From contig CAIKLM010000125.1 of assembly GCA_903828235.1 (NCBI GenBank), positions 1 through 45,909 on the forward strand: a DNA stretch of 45,909 nt, read 5' to 3'. The position numbers and the translations under genes were made by a program. This document shows positions 37,790 to 44,500 of the stretch, one piece after another; within the stretch, counting starts at the first letter, position 1, and every line of letters begins with the position of its first letter. The notes beneath the pieces were generated by a model. It saw only the letters and a program-made list of their open reading frames with translations, had not been told where the DNA came from and searched no databases. The stretch comes from an uncultured beta proteobacterium (lineage in GTDB: Bacteria > Pseudomonadota > Gammaproteobacteria > Burkholderiales > Burkholderiaceae_C).

Positions 37790-39019
37790 TCAGACCCTCT
37801 CGATGACGGTGGCGATGCCCATGCCGCCGCCCACGCACAGCGTGGCGCAGCCGGTGGCCAGGCCGCGGCGCTCGAGTTCGTCGAGCAGCGTGCCGAGGAT
37901 GATGCAGCCGGTGGCGCCCAGCGGGTGACCCATCGCGATGGCGCCGCCGTTGACGTTGACGCGGGCCAGATCCACGCCAAGGTCGCGCGCGGTCTTCATC
38001 GGCACCGCGGCGAAGGCCTCGTTGATCTCCCACAGGTCGATGTCCGCGGGCTGCATGCCGGCCTGCGCGAGCGCCTTGCGCACCGCCGGCGTGGGGCCGG
38101 TGAGCATGATGGTGGGCTCGCTGCCCACCACCGCCGCGGCGCGGATGCGGGCGCGCGGCGTCAGGCCCGCGGCCGCGCCGGCCGCCGCGTGGCCCACCAG
38201 CATCAGCGCCGCGCCGTCGACGATGCCGCTGCTGTTGCCGGCGTGGTGCACGTGCTCGATGCGCTCCACCGTGGGGTACTTCGCCAGCGCCGTGGTGTCG
38301 AAGCCCATCGCGCCCATGGCGGCGAAGCTGGGCTCCAGCCGGGCCAGCGCGTCGGCCGAGGCGCGTTCGTCGACGACGGGGCGGATGGTCTCGTCGTGGT
38401 CGAGCAGCAGCAGCCCGGCGATGTCGTGCACCGGCACCAGGCTGCGGCCGAAGCGGCCTTCCGCGCGCGCGGCGGCGGCGCGGCGGTGCGACTCCAGCGC
38501 GAACGCGTCCACGTCGGCCCGCGTGAAGCCCTCCAGCGTGGCGACGAGGTCGGCGCCGATGCCCTGGGGCACGAAGCCCAGCTTGGCGTTGATGCGCGGG
38601 TCCATGAACCAGGCGCCGCCGTCGCTGCCCATGGGCCAGCGGCTCATGCTCTCCACGCCGCCGGCCACCACCAGCCGCTCGAAGCCGCTGGCCACCTTGG
38701 CGGCGGCCAGGTTCACGCTCTCCAGGCCGCTGGCACAGAAGCGGCTCTGCGTGACGCCGGCCACCGTCTGCGCCCAGTCGGCGTCGAGCACGGCGGTGCG
38801 GGCGATGTCGGCCCCCTGCTCGCCCACGGGCGTGACGCAGCCCAGCACCACGTCGTCCACGAGCGCCGTGTCCAGCGCCAGCCGCCGCTGCAGCGCGCGC
38901 AGCAGGGTGCCCAGCAGCCACACCGGCGTGGCCTGGTGAAGGCGGCCGTCCTTCTTGCCCTTGCCGCGCGGCGTGCGCACGTGGTCGTAGACGTAGGCGT
39001 CGGGCAGGGCGGTGGCCAT
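37790..39019 (-). CDS. Acetyl-CoA acyltransferase (FadA-type thiolase)
   Basis: A 409-aa thiolase of beta-oxidation. The nucleophile is C95 in [40 protein letters not shown] (catalytic His) and [11 protein letters not shown] (second Cys) complete the active site. The start [21 protein letters not shown] is typical of the branch that pairs with FadB-like proteins. It lies 10 bases after the merR stop and 79 before fadB, on the same strand; together they form the thiolase/hydratase/dehydrogenase pair. Confidence 0.94.
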   Translation of the reverse strand: MATALPDAYVYDHVRTPRGKGKKDGRLHQATPVWLLGTLLRALQRRLALDTALVDDVVLGCVTPVGEQGADIARTAVLDADWAQTVAGVTQSRFCASGLESVNLAAAKVASGFERLVVAGGVESMSRWPMGSDGGAWFMDPRINAKLGFVPQGIGADLVATLEGFTRADVDAFALESHRRAAAARAEGRFGRSLVPVHDIAGLLLLDHDETIRPVVDERASADALARLEPSFAAMGAMGFDTTALAKYPTVERIEHVHHAGNSSGIVDGAALMLVGHAAAGAAAGLTPRARIRAAAVVGSEPTIMLTGPTPAVRKALAQAGMQPADIDLWEINEAFAAVPMKTARDLGVDLARVNVNGGAIAMGHPLGATGCIILGTLLDELERRGLATGCATLCVGGGMGIATVIERV

Positions 39020-39029
39020 GGCCGGCCTC

Positions 39030-39506
39030 CTATCGCCTGGGGGCCTGCGCGGCCAGGGCCTCGCGCACCCGCTGGTTGATCAGGCGCAGCTCCGACAGCG
39101 TGGCCTCGATGTGGGCGCGCTTGGTCTCGAGCTCGGCGATGGCCTCGTCGGTGCGCTGCACCACGTAGCGCATCTGCTGCACGCGGCCCTCGCCGTGGGT
39201 GCCGTACAGGGCCAGGAAGTGCTTGATCTCGTCGAGGCTGGCGCCGATGGCCTTGCTGCGCAGGATGAGCGCCAGCCGGGCGCGGTCGCGCCGGGTGTAG
39301 ACGCGCGCGCCGTTGACGCGGCGCGGGGCGAGCAGGCCCTTGTCCTCGTAGAAGCGGATGGTGCGCAGCGTGATGCCGAACTGCTGGCACAGCTCGGTGA
39401 TGCCGAACAGCTCGGCGCCACCGTCGTCGCGGTGGGCGTCGACCGCCTCCCGCGTGGCGGCCGACGCGGGGCCGGCGCTGCGTCGGCGGCCGTCGAGCAC
39501 GGTCAC
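39030..39506 (-). CDS. MerR-family transcriptional regulator of the acyl-CoA operon
   Basis: A 158-aa MerR-type protein. Residues 1-33 are an extra N-terminal segment; then comes the winged helix [37 protein letters not shown] and a coiled coil with [17 protein letters not shown]. It has no metal-binding cysteines and is close in layout to LiuR at 22516. It starts at a GTG overlapping the SCP2 stop (GTGA), so its translation is coupled. The palindrome at 39893-39906 in front of the operon is its most likely target, implying autoregulation and control of the divergent operon. Confidence 0.88.
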   Translation of the reverse strand: MTVLDGRRRSAGPASAATREAVDAHRDDGGAELFGITELCQQFGITLRTIRFYEDKGLLAPRRVNGARVYTRRDRARLALILRSKAIGASLDEIKHFLALYGTHGEGRVQQMRYVVQRTDEAIAELETKRAHIEATLSELRLINQRVREALAAQAPRR

Positions 39507-39799
39507 ACCACGCGCTGGAGCTTCAGCGCCACGCTCATGTCGCCGCTGACCTTGAACTTGCCCATCATGAAGCCGGTGGCCGGCTCGAGCTCGCCCGTCA
39601 GCAGCGCGGCCAGGTTCTCCAGCGTGATGGCCACCGTGCAGTCGGCCTCGCGGTCGACGTTGTCCACCGTGTTGGGCACGGCGCGGCCGTCGATCACGGC
39701 CACGCCGTCGGCGCCGCAGTCGAACTTCAGCACGGCGTTCAGGCCGCTCGAATCGCCCACCTTGGCGCGCAGGGCTTCGGTGCAGGCTTGCAGGTCCAT
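39503..39799 (-). CDS. SCP2 sterol-carrier domain protein
   Basis: A 98-aa stand-alone SCP2 domain. Features: LNAVLKFDCGADGVAVIDG, DCTVAITLENLAALLTGEL and the C-terminal GFMMGKFKVSGDMSVALKLQ that closes the lipid tunnel. In bacteria such proteins bind hydrophobic acyl-CoA or sterol/isoprenoid-like ligands (family knowledge). As first gene of the operon with thiolase and fadB it may hand bulky substrates to them. GAGGAA precedes the ATG at 39799. It is divergent from the SDR gene at 39920. Confidence 0.9.
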   Translation of the reverse strand: MDLQACTEALRAKVGDSSGLNAVLKFDCGADGVAVIDGRAVPNTVDNVDREADCTVAITLENLAALLTGELEPATGFMMGKFKVSGDMSVALKLQRVV

Positions 39800-39892
39800 G
39801 GGTCGATTCCTCGGGGTGGCTGGCGATGGCGGCTCATCGTAGCCACGCCGATTGGCACGAGGATGCGCGTATTCACCTAGATGTCAGCTGGT

Positions 39893-39906
39893 TGACGTTA
39901 ACGTCA
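39893..39906. promoter_or_regulatory. Perfect palindromic operator (LiuR-like core)
   Basis: TGACGTTAACGTCA is a perfect 14-base palindrome in the 120-base divergent region between SCP2 and the SDR. Its core ACGTTWACGT is the same as in the liuR site at 22485-22500. On the plus strand the left arm gives TTGACG (39892-39897), a good -35. The remaining gap (39800-39891) shows no other strong element. Confidence 0.7.
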
Positions 39907-39919
39907 CCCCTGCGGCCCA

Positions 39920-40801
39920 ATGCGACACATGACAAGCGCATCGCGTTACGCCAGCGTCTTCCGCCCGGGCCTGTTCGACGGCCGGGTGGTGTGGGTCACC
40001 GGCGGCGGCAGCGGCATCGGCCGCTGCGTCGCGCACGAGCTGGCGTCGCTGGGCGCCACGGTGGTGATCAGCGGCCGCACGCAGGCCAAGCTCGATGCCG
40101 TGGCGGCCGAGATCACGGCCGACGGCGGCCGCTGCGACACCGCGGCCTTCGACATCCGCGACGAAGACGCCGTGAAGGCCCACGTGGCCGCCGTGATCGC
40201 CCGGCACGGCCCGGTGAGCGGCCTGGTCAACAACGCCGGCGGGCAGTTCCCGGCGCCGCTGCTGGCCATCAGCAAGAGGGGCTTCGACGCGGTGGTGGCC
40301 AACAACCTGACCGGCGGCTTCCTGATGATGCGCGAGCTGTTCAACCAGTGCATGCAGGCGCACGGCGGCGCGGTGGTCAACATGACGGCCGACTTCCGCA
40401 ACGGCATGCCCGGCATGGGCCACAGCGGCGCGGCGCGCGCCGGCATGAGCAACCTCACGATGACCGCGGCCTTCGAGTGGGCCCACGCCGGCGTGCGCGT
40501 GAACGCGGTGGCGCCGGGCTGGATCGCCAGCTCGGGCATGGACACCTACGGCGGTGCCATGAAGGCCATCATCCCCCGGCTGAAGCAGCACGTGCCGCTG
40601 CGGCGCCTGGGCGTGGAGGCCGAGGTGTCGGGCGCGATCGTCTTCCTGCTGTCGCCCGCGGCGGCGTTCATCACCGGCGTGACGCTGCAGATCGACGGCG
40701 CGGCGTCGCTCGGCAGCGAGATCTTCCCGCTGGGCAGCACCAGCAGCTCGGTGCCCTTCGACGGCTTCCACCGCGCGACCACGCCCGAGGTCTTGAAATG
40801 A
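39920..40801 (+). CDS. SDR oxidoreductase with SGAAR active site (enoyl-CoA reductase/AtuB-like)
   Basis: A 293-aa SDR. It has VWVTGGGSGIGRC for nucleotide binding and LVNNAGGQF, but instead of Tyr-x3-Lys the active-site helix reads GMGHSGAARAGMSNLT. This pattern is found in the peroxisomal 2-enoyl/2,4-dienoyl-CoA reductase type, and I believe also in the SDRs of terpene-utilisation clusters. No SD precedes either ATG (39920 or 39929), and the operator-overlapping -35 would place the transcript start near 39928, so translation may begin without a leader at 39929. It opens the plus-strand operon. Confidence 0.85.
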   Translation: MRHMTSASRYASVFRPGLFDGRVVWVTGGGSGIGRCVAHELASLGATVVISGRTQAKLDAVAAEITADGGRCDTAAFDIRDEDAVKAHVAAVIARHGPVSGLVNNAGGQFPAPLLAISKRGFDAVVANNLTGGFLMMRELFNQCMQAHGGAVVNMTADFRNGMPGMGHSGAARAGMSNLTMTAAFEWAHAGVRVNAVAPGWIASSGMDTYGGAMKAIIPRLKQHVPLRRLGVEAEVSGAIVFLLSPAAAFITGVTLQIDGAASLGSEIFPLGSTSSSVPFDGFHRATTPEVLK

Positions 40802-40815
40802 AGGTCCTGAAGTGA
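40798..40815 (+). CDS. Five-codon mini-ORF between SDR and carboxyltransferase
   Basis: ATG AAG GTC CTG AAG TGA (MKVLK). Its ATG overlaps the SDR stop (ATGA) and its TGA shares one base with the carboxyltransferase ATG at 40815. The DNA is an imperfect repeat of the SDR end (GTCTTGAAATGA against GTCCTGAAGTGA), so it probably arose by a short tandem duplication. It could pass ribosomes from one gene to the next. Too short to judge as a protein. Confidence 0.3.
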   Translation: MKVLK

Positions 40816-42425
40816 TGCCGCCGCTGGCCAGCCGGCTCGACGCGGACTCGGCGGCCTTCAAGGCCAACGCCGCGCGCATGGCCGAGCGGCTGGCCGAGGT
40901 GCAGGCCCTGCAGGCCCGCGTGGTGGCCGAGAGCGAGGGCAAGCGCGCCAGGTTCGAGGCCCGCGGCCAGCTGCTGCCGCGCGAGCGCGTGGCGCGGCTG
41001 CTCGACCGCGGCAGCGCCTTCCTGGAGCTCAGCCCGCTGGCGGGCCTGGGGATGCACGACGACGACGGCAAGAAGAGCGTGCAGGGCGGCGGCAGCATCG
41101 TCGGCATCGGCGTCGTCGCGGGCAAGCGCGTGCTGGTCAGTGCCAGCGACAGCGCCGTCAAGGGCGGCACCGTCGCGCCCATGGGCCTGAAGAAGGCGCT
41201 GCGCGCCCAGGAGCTGGCGCGCGAGAACAAGCTGCCCCTGGTGGCGCTGGTGGAAAGCGGCGGCGCCAACCTGATGTACCAGGCCGAGATCTTCGTCGAC
41301 GGCGGCCGCACCTTCGCCAACCAGGCGCGGCTGTCGGCGGCCGGCATCCCGCAGATCGCGGTGGTGCACGGCGCGTCCACCGCGGGCGGCGCCTACCTGC
41401 CGGGCCTGAGCGACTACGTGGTGCTGGTGCGCGGCCGCAGCAGCATCTACCTGGCCGGCCCACCGCTGGTGAAGGCCGCCATCGGCGAGGACGCCGACGA
41501 GGAGTCGCTCGGCGGCGCCGCGTTGCACGCCGGCGTCACCGGCCTGGGCGAATACCTGGCCGAGGACGACGCGCACGCCATCGCGCTGGTGCGCGAGCTG
41601 CTGGCCGCGTTGCCCTGGGACACGGTGCCCGGGCGCGCCGCCGCGCCGCCGCCGCGCTTCGCCCCCGACGAACTGCTCGGCGTGGTGCCCGCCGACGAGC
41701 GCGAGCCCTACGACGTGCGCGAGGTGATCGCCCGCGTGGCCGACGGCTCGGCCTTCCTGGAGTTCAAGGCGCCGTACGCGCCCGACACCGTCTGCGGCCA
41801 CGCCCGCATCGAGGGCCATGCGGTGGGCATCGTCGGCAACAACGGCCCCATTCAGCCGCAGGGCAGCACCAAGGCCGCGCAGTTCATCCAGCTGTGCGAC
41901 CAGGCCGGCGTGCCGCTGGTCTTCTTGCAGAACACCACCGGCTACATGGTCGGGACCGAGGCCGAGCGCGCCGGCGCCATCAAGCACGGCAGCAAGATGA
42001 TCCAGGCCGTGGCCAACGCACGGGTGCCCAAGTTCACCATCGTGCTCGGCGGCAGCTTCGGCGCCGGCAACTACGGCATGTGCGGGCGCGGCTTCGACCC
42101 GCGCTTCATCTTCGCCTGGCCCAGCGCGCGCACCGCGGTGATGGGCGGCGCGCAGGCGGCGATGGTGATGGACATGGTCAATCGCGCCAAGCTGCAGAAG
42201 ATGGGCCTGCCGGCCAACGACGAGGCGCTGGCTGCCATGAGCGACGGCCTGCGGCGCCGGCTCGACGCCGAGAGCGCGGCGCTGTTCGGCACCGCGCGGC
42301 TGTGGGACGACGGGATCATCGACCCGCGCGACACGCGCCGCGTGCTGGCGCTGTGCCTGGACATCGCCGCCGAGGCCGCGGCGCGCGTGCTGCGGCCCAA
42401 TACCTTCGGCGTGGCCCGAGGGTGA
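40815..42425 (+). CDS. Acyl-CoA carboxylase beta (carboxyltransferase) subunit, geranyl-CoA or methylcrotonyl-CoA type
   Basis: A 536-aa biotin-dependent carboxyltransferase. Both crotonase-like halves are present: VALVESGGANLMYQAEIF, HGASTAGGAYLPGLSD and LAGPPLVKAAIGE in the N-half; IVGNNGPIQPQGSTKAAQFI and GGSFGAGNYGMCGRGFDPRF in the C-half. The gene family is that of AtuC/LiuB. The segment after YQAEIF reads VDGGRTFANQ, shorter than the DRDHFGRIFYNQ-like stretch I recall for methylcrotonyl-CoA carboxylases, and the neighbours match the atu order, so geranyl-CoA carboxylase activity is favoured. A GTG at 40812 has better SD spacing (GAAGG at 40800-40804). Confidence 0.88.
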   Translation: MPPLASRLDADSAAFKANAARMAERLAEVQALQARVVAESEGKRARFEARGQLLPRERVARLLDRGSAFLELSPLAGLGMHDDDGKKSVQGGGSIVGIGVVAGKRVLVSASDSAVKGGTVAPMGLKKALRAQELARENKLPLVALVESGGANLMYQAEIFVDGGRTFANQARLSAAGIPQIAVVHGASTAGGAYLPGLSDYVVLVRGRSSIYLAGPPLVKAAIGEDADEESLGGAALHAGVTGLGEYLAEDDAHAIALVRELLAALPWDTVPGRAAAPPPRFAPDELLGVVPADEREPYDVREVIARVADGSAFLEFKAPYAPDTVCGHARIEGHAVGIVGNNGPIQPQGSTKAAQFIQLCDQAGVPLVFLQNTTGYMVGTEAERAGAIKHGSKMIQAVANARVPKFTIVLGGSFGAGNYGMCGRGFDPRFIFAWPSARTAVMGGAQAAMVMDMVNRAKLQKMGLPANDEALAAMSDGLRRRLDAESAALFGTARLWDDGIIDPRDTRRVLALCLDIAAEAAARVLRPNTFGVARG

Positions 42426-42471
42426 CCCAACCCCGAAGCGCCTGCTGCACCTTCCCGGACTGGAGACGACC

Positions 42472-43626
42472 ATGAAGTTCACCCCCGAACACCGCGCGCT
42501 CGAGGACACCGTCGTCAAGTTCTGCGACAGGGAGCTCAACCCCTTCGTGGCCGAGTGGGAGGCGAAGGGCCAGTTCCCCGCCCACGAGGTCTTCAAGAAG
42601 CTCGGCAACCTGGGCCTGCTGGGCCTGAAGTACCCCGAGGAATACGGCGGCGCCGGCCTGGACTTCAGCTACAGCATGGTGATGGCCGAGGCCCTGGGCC
42701 AGTGCAACTGCGGCGGCGTGCCCATGGCCATCGGCGTGCACACCGACATGGCCACGCCGGCGCTGGCGCGCTTCGGCTCGGATGATCTGCGCAAGGAGTG
42801 GCTCGTGCCCACCATCGCCGGCGACGTGGTGGCCTGCCTGGGCGTGAGCGAGCCCGGCGGCGGCTCCGACGTGGCGGCCGTCAAGACCACGGCGCGGCGA
42901 GACGGCGACGACTACGTGATCAACGGCACCAAGATGTGGATCACCAACGGCATGCAGGCCGACTGGTGCTGCCTGCTGGCCAACACCTCCGAGGGCCCGG
43001 CGCACAAGAACAAGAGCCTGATCGTGGTGCCGATGGACGCGCCCGGCATCACGCGCCAGAAGATCCACAAGATCGGCATGCACAGCTCCGACACCGCGCA
43101 GCTGTTCTTCGACAACGTGCGGGTGCCGCGGCGCAACCTGATCGGGCAGGAAGGGCTGGGGTTCACCTTCCAGATGCTGCAGTTCCAGGAAGAGCGCCTG
43201 TGGGGCGCCGCCGGCAGCCTGCGCAGCCTGGACCGCCTGATCGACCAGACCATCGCCTACACGCGCGAGCGCCGCACCTTCGGCAAGCCCGTGCTCGACA
43301 ACCAGGTGGTGCACTTCCGGCTGGCGGAGCTGCGCACCGAGGTCGAGGCGCTGCGCGCGTTGACCTACCGCGCGGTGGAGGCCTACATCGGCGGCAAGGA
43401 CGTCACCCGGCTCGCCAGCATGGCCAAGCTCAAGTGCGGGCGCCTGAGCCGCGAGGTGGCCGACAGCTGCCTGCAGTACTGGGGTGGCATGGGCTTCACG
43501 GCCGACAACCCCATCAGCCAGGCCTACCGCGACAGCCGGCTCATCAGCATCGGCGGCGGCGCCGACGAGATCATGCTGGGCATCATCTGCAAGCTCGAGG
43601 GCACCTTGCCGGGCAAGGCGTCATGA
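42472..43626 (+). CDS. Acyl-CoA dehydrogenase (citronellyl-CoA dehydrogenase-like, AtuD type)
   Basis: A 384-aa FAD-dependent acyl-CoA dehydrogenase. It shows CLGVSEPGGGSDVAAVKT, MWITNGMQADWCCLLAN and FQEERLWGAAGSL, where Glu241 takes the catalytic-base position used by isovaleryl-CoA-type enzymes; at the alternative C-terminal position the residue is Gly (SIGGGADEIM). This suits branched substrates. The pattern KNKSLIVVPMD and the position behind the carboxyltransferase match AtuD as I recall it. ATG 42472 has GGAGACGACC upstream. The stop overlaps the hydratase start (ATGA). Confidence 0.9.
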   Translation: MKFTPEHRALEDTVVKFCDRELNPFVAEWEAKGQFPAHEVFKKLGNLGLLGLKYPEEYGGAGLDFSYSMVMAEALGQCNCGGVPMAIGVHTDMATPALARFGSDDLRKEWLVPTIAGDVVACLGVSEPGGGSDVAAVKTTARRDGDDYVINGTKMWITNGMQADWCCLLANTSEGPAHKNKSLIVVPMDAPGITRQKIHKIGMHSSDTAQLFFDNVRVPRRNLIGQEGLGFTFQMLQFQEERLWGAAGSLRSLDRLIDQTIAYTRERRTFGKPVLDNQVVHFRLAELRTEVEALRALTYRAVEAYIGGKDVTRLASMAKLKCGRLSREVADSCLQYWGGMGFTADNPISQAYRDSRLISIGGGADEIMLGIICKLEGTLPGKAS

Positions 43627-44438
43627 ACCCTGAGCTTGACGGGTTCACCACGCTGGCGCTGCGGCGTGATCCGACGCCGGGGGGTGGCGTGCTGCACGTG
43701 ACGCTCAACCGCCCGGCGCAGCGCAACGCCATGAGCCTGGCCATGGTGCGCGAGCTGCGCGCGGCGCTGGCGCAGGCCGAGGCGGGCGGCGACGTGCGCG
43801 CGATCGTGCTGCGCGGCGCCGGCGGCCACTTCTGCGCCGGCGCCGACGTGGCCGACCTGGCCGCGGCGCGCGTGCGGCTGGACGAGAACCCTCGCGCCAT
43901 CGAGGAGACCAACGCCGCCTTCGGCGAGCTCTGCGGCGCGTATGCGGCCACCGGCATCGCCACCGTGGCGGTGGTGGAGGGGGCCTGCATGGGCGGCGGC
44001 TTCGGCCTGGCCTGCGTGGCCGACATCACGCTGGCCGCGCCCACGGCGCAGTTCCGGCTGCCCGAGACGCGGCTGGGGCTGGTGCCGGCGCAGATCGCGC
44101 CCTTCCTGGTGGAGCGGCTGGGCGTGGCCGAGGCGCGGCGGCTGGCCGTCACCGGCGCCACGCTCGACGCCGCCGCGGCGCAGGCCCTGCGCCTGGTGCA
44201 CGGCGTGGGCGACGTGGACGCGCTGCTGGCCGCCACGCTGGCCGACATCCGCGCCTGCGCGCCCGGAGCCGTGGCGGCCACCAAGGCGCTGATGGCCAAG
44301 GCGCGGCTGCAGAGCCCGGCCTCGCTGGTGGCCGAGGCCGCGGCGCTGTTCTCGCGCGCGGCGCTGGGCCCCGAGGGGCAGGAGGGCACTTTGGCGTTCC
44401 TGGGCAAGCGCAAGCCCTCGTGGGCGGCGGATTCATGA
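43623..44438 (+). CDS. Enoyl-CoA hydratase (isohexenyl-/3-methyl-glutaconyl-CoA hydratase type)
   Basis: A 271-aa crotonase-fold protein. Oxyanion parts are HFCAGADVADL and GACMGGGFGLACVADI. Glu148 (LPETRLGLVPAQI) keeps one catalytic glutamate, while the other position holds Gly128, as in the AtuE/LiuC branch. The expected reaction is hydration of the glutaconyl-CoA made by the carboxylase. It is coupled to the preceding dehydrogenase (ATGA overlap). A 21-codon frame bridges it to the biotin carboxylase gene. Confidence 0.88.
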   Translation: MNPELDGFTTLALRRDPTPGGGVLHVTLNRPAQRNAMSLAMVRELRAALAQAEAGGDVRAIVLRGAGGHFCAGADVADLAAARVRLDENPRAIEETNAAFGELCGAYAATGIATVAVVEGACMGGGFGLACVADITLAAPTAQFRLPETRLGLVPAQIAPFLVERLGVAEARRLAVTGATLDAAAAQALRLVHGVGDVDALLAATLADIRACAPGAVAATKALMAKARLQSPASLVAEAAALFSRAALGPEGQEGTLAFLGKRKPSWAADS

Positions 44439-44500
44439 GCGCGCCGGACCGTCCCCAAGCGCTCATCCCGGAGCACGGCGTGCGGAGGGTCGTCCGGTGA
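44435..44500 (+). CDS. 21-codon bridging ORF before the biotin carboxylase gene
   Basis: A small frame (MSAPDRPQALIPEHGVRRVV and a final Arg) whose ATG overlaps the hydratase stop (ATGA) and whose TGA overlaps the GTG start of the next gene (GTGA). The DNA holds an inverted repeat, CCGGAC (44444-44449) with GTCCGG (44492-44497), that continues with mismatches into the SD GGAGGG (44484-44489). Translation of this frame would open the fold and free the start. Function as a peptide is not claimed. Confidence 0.35.
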   Translation: MSAPDRPQALIPEHGVRRVVR

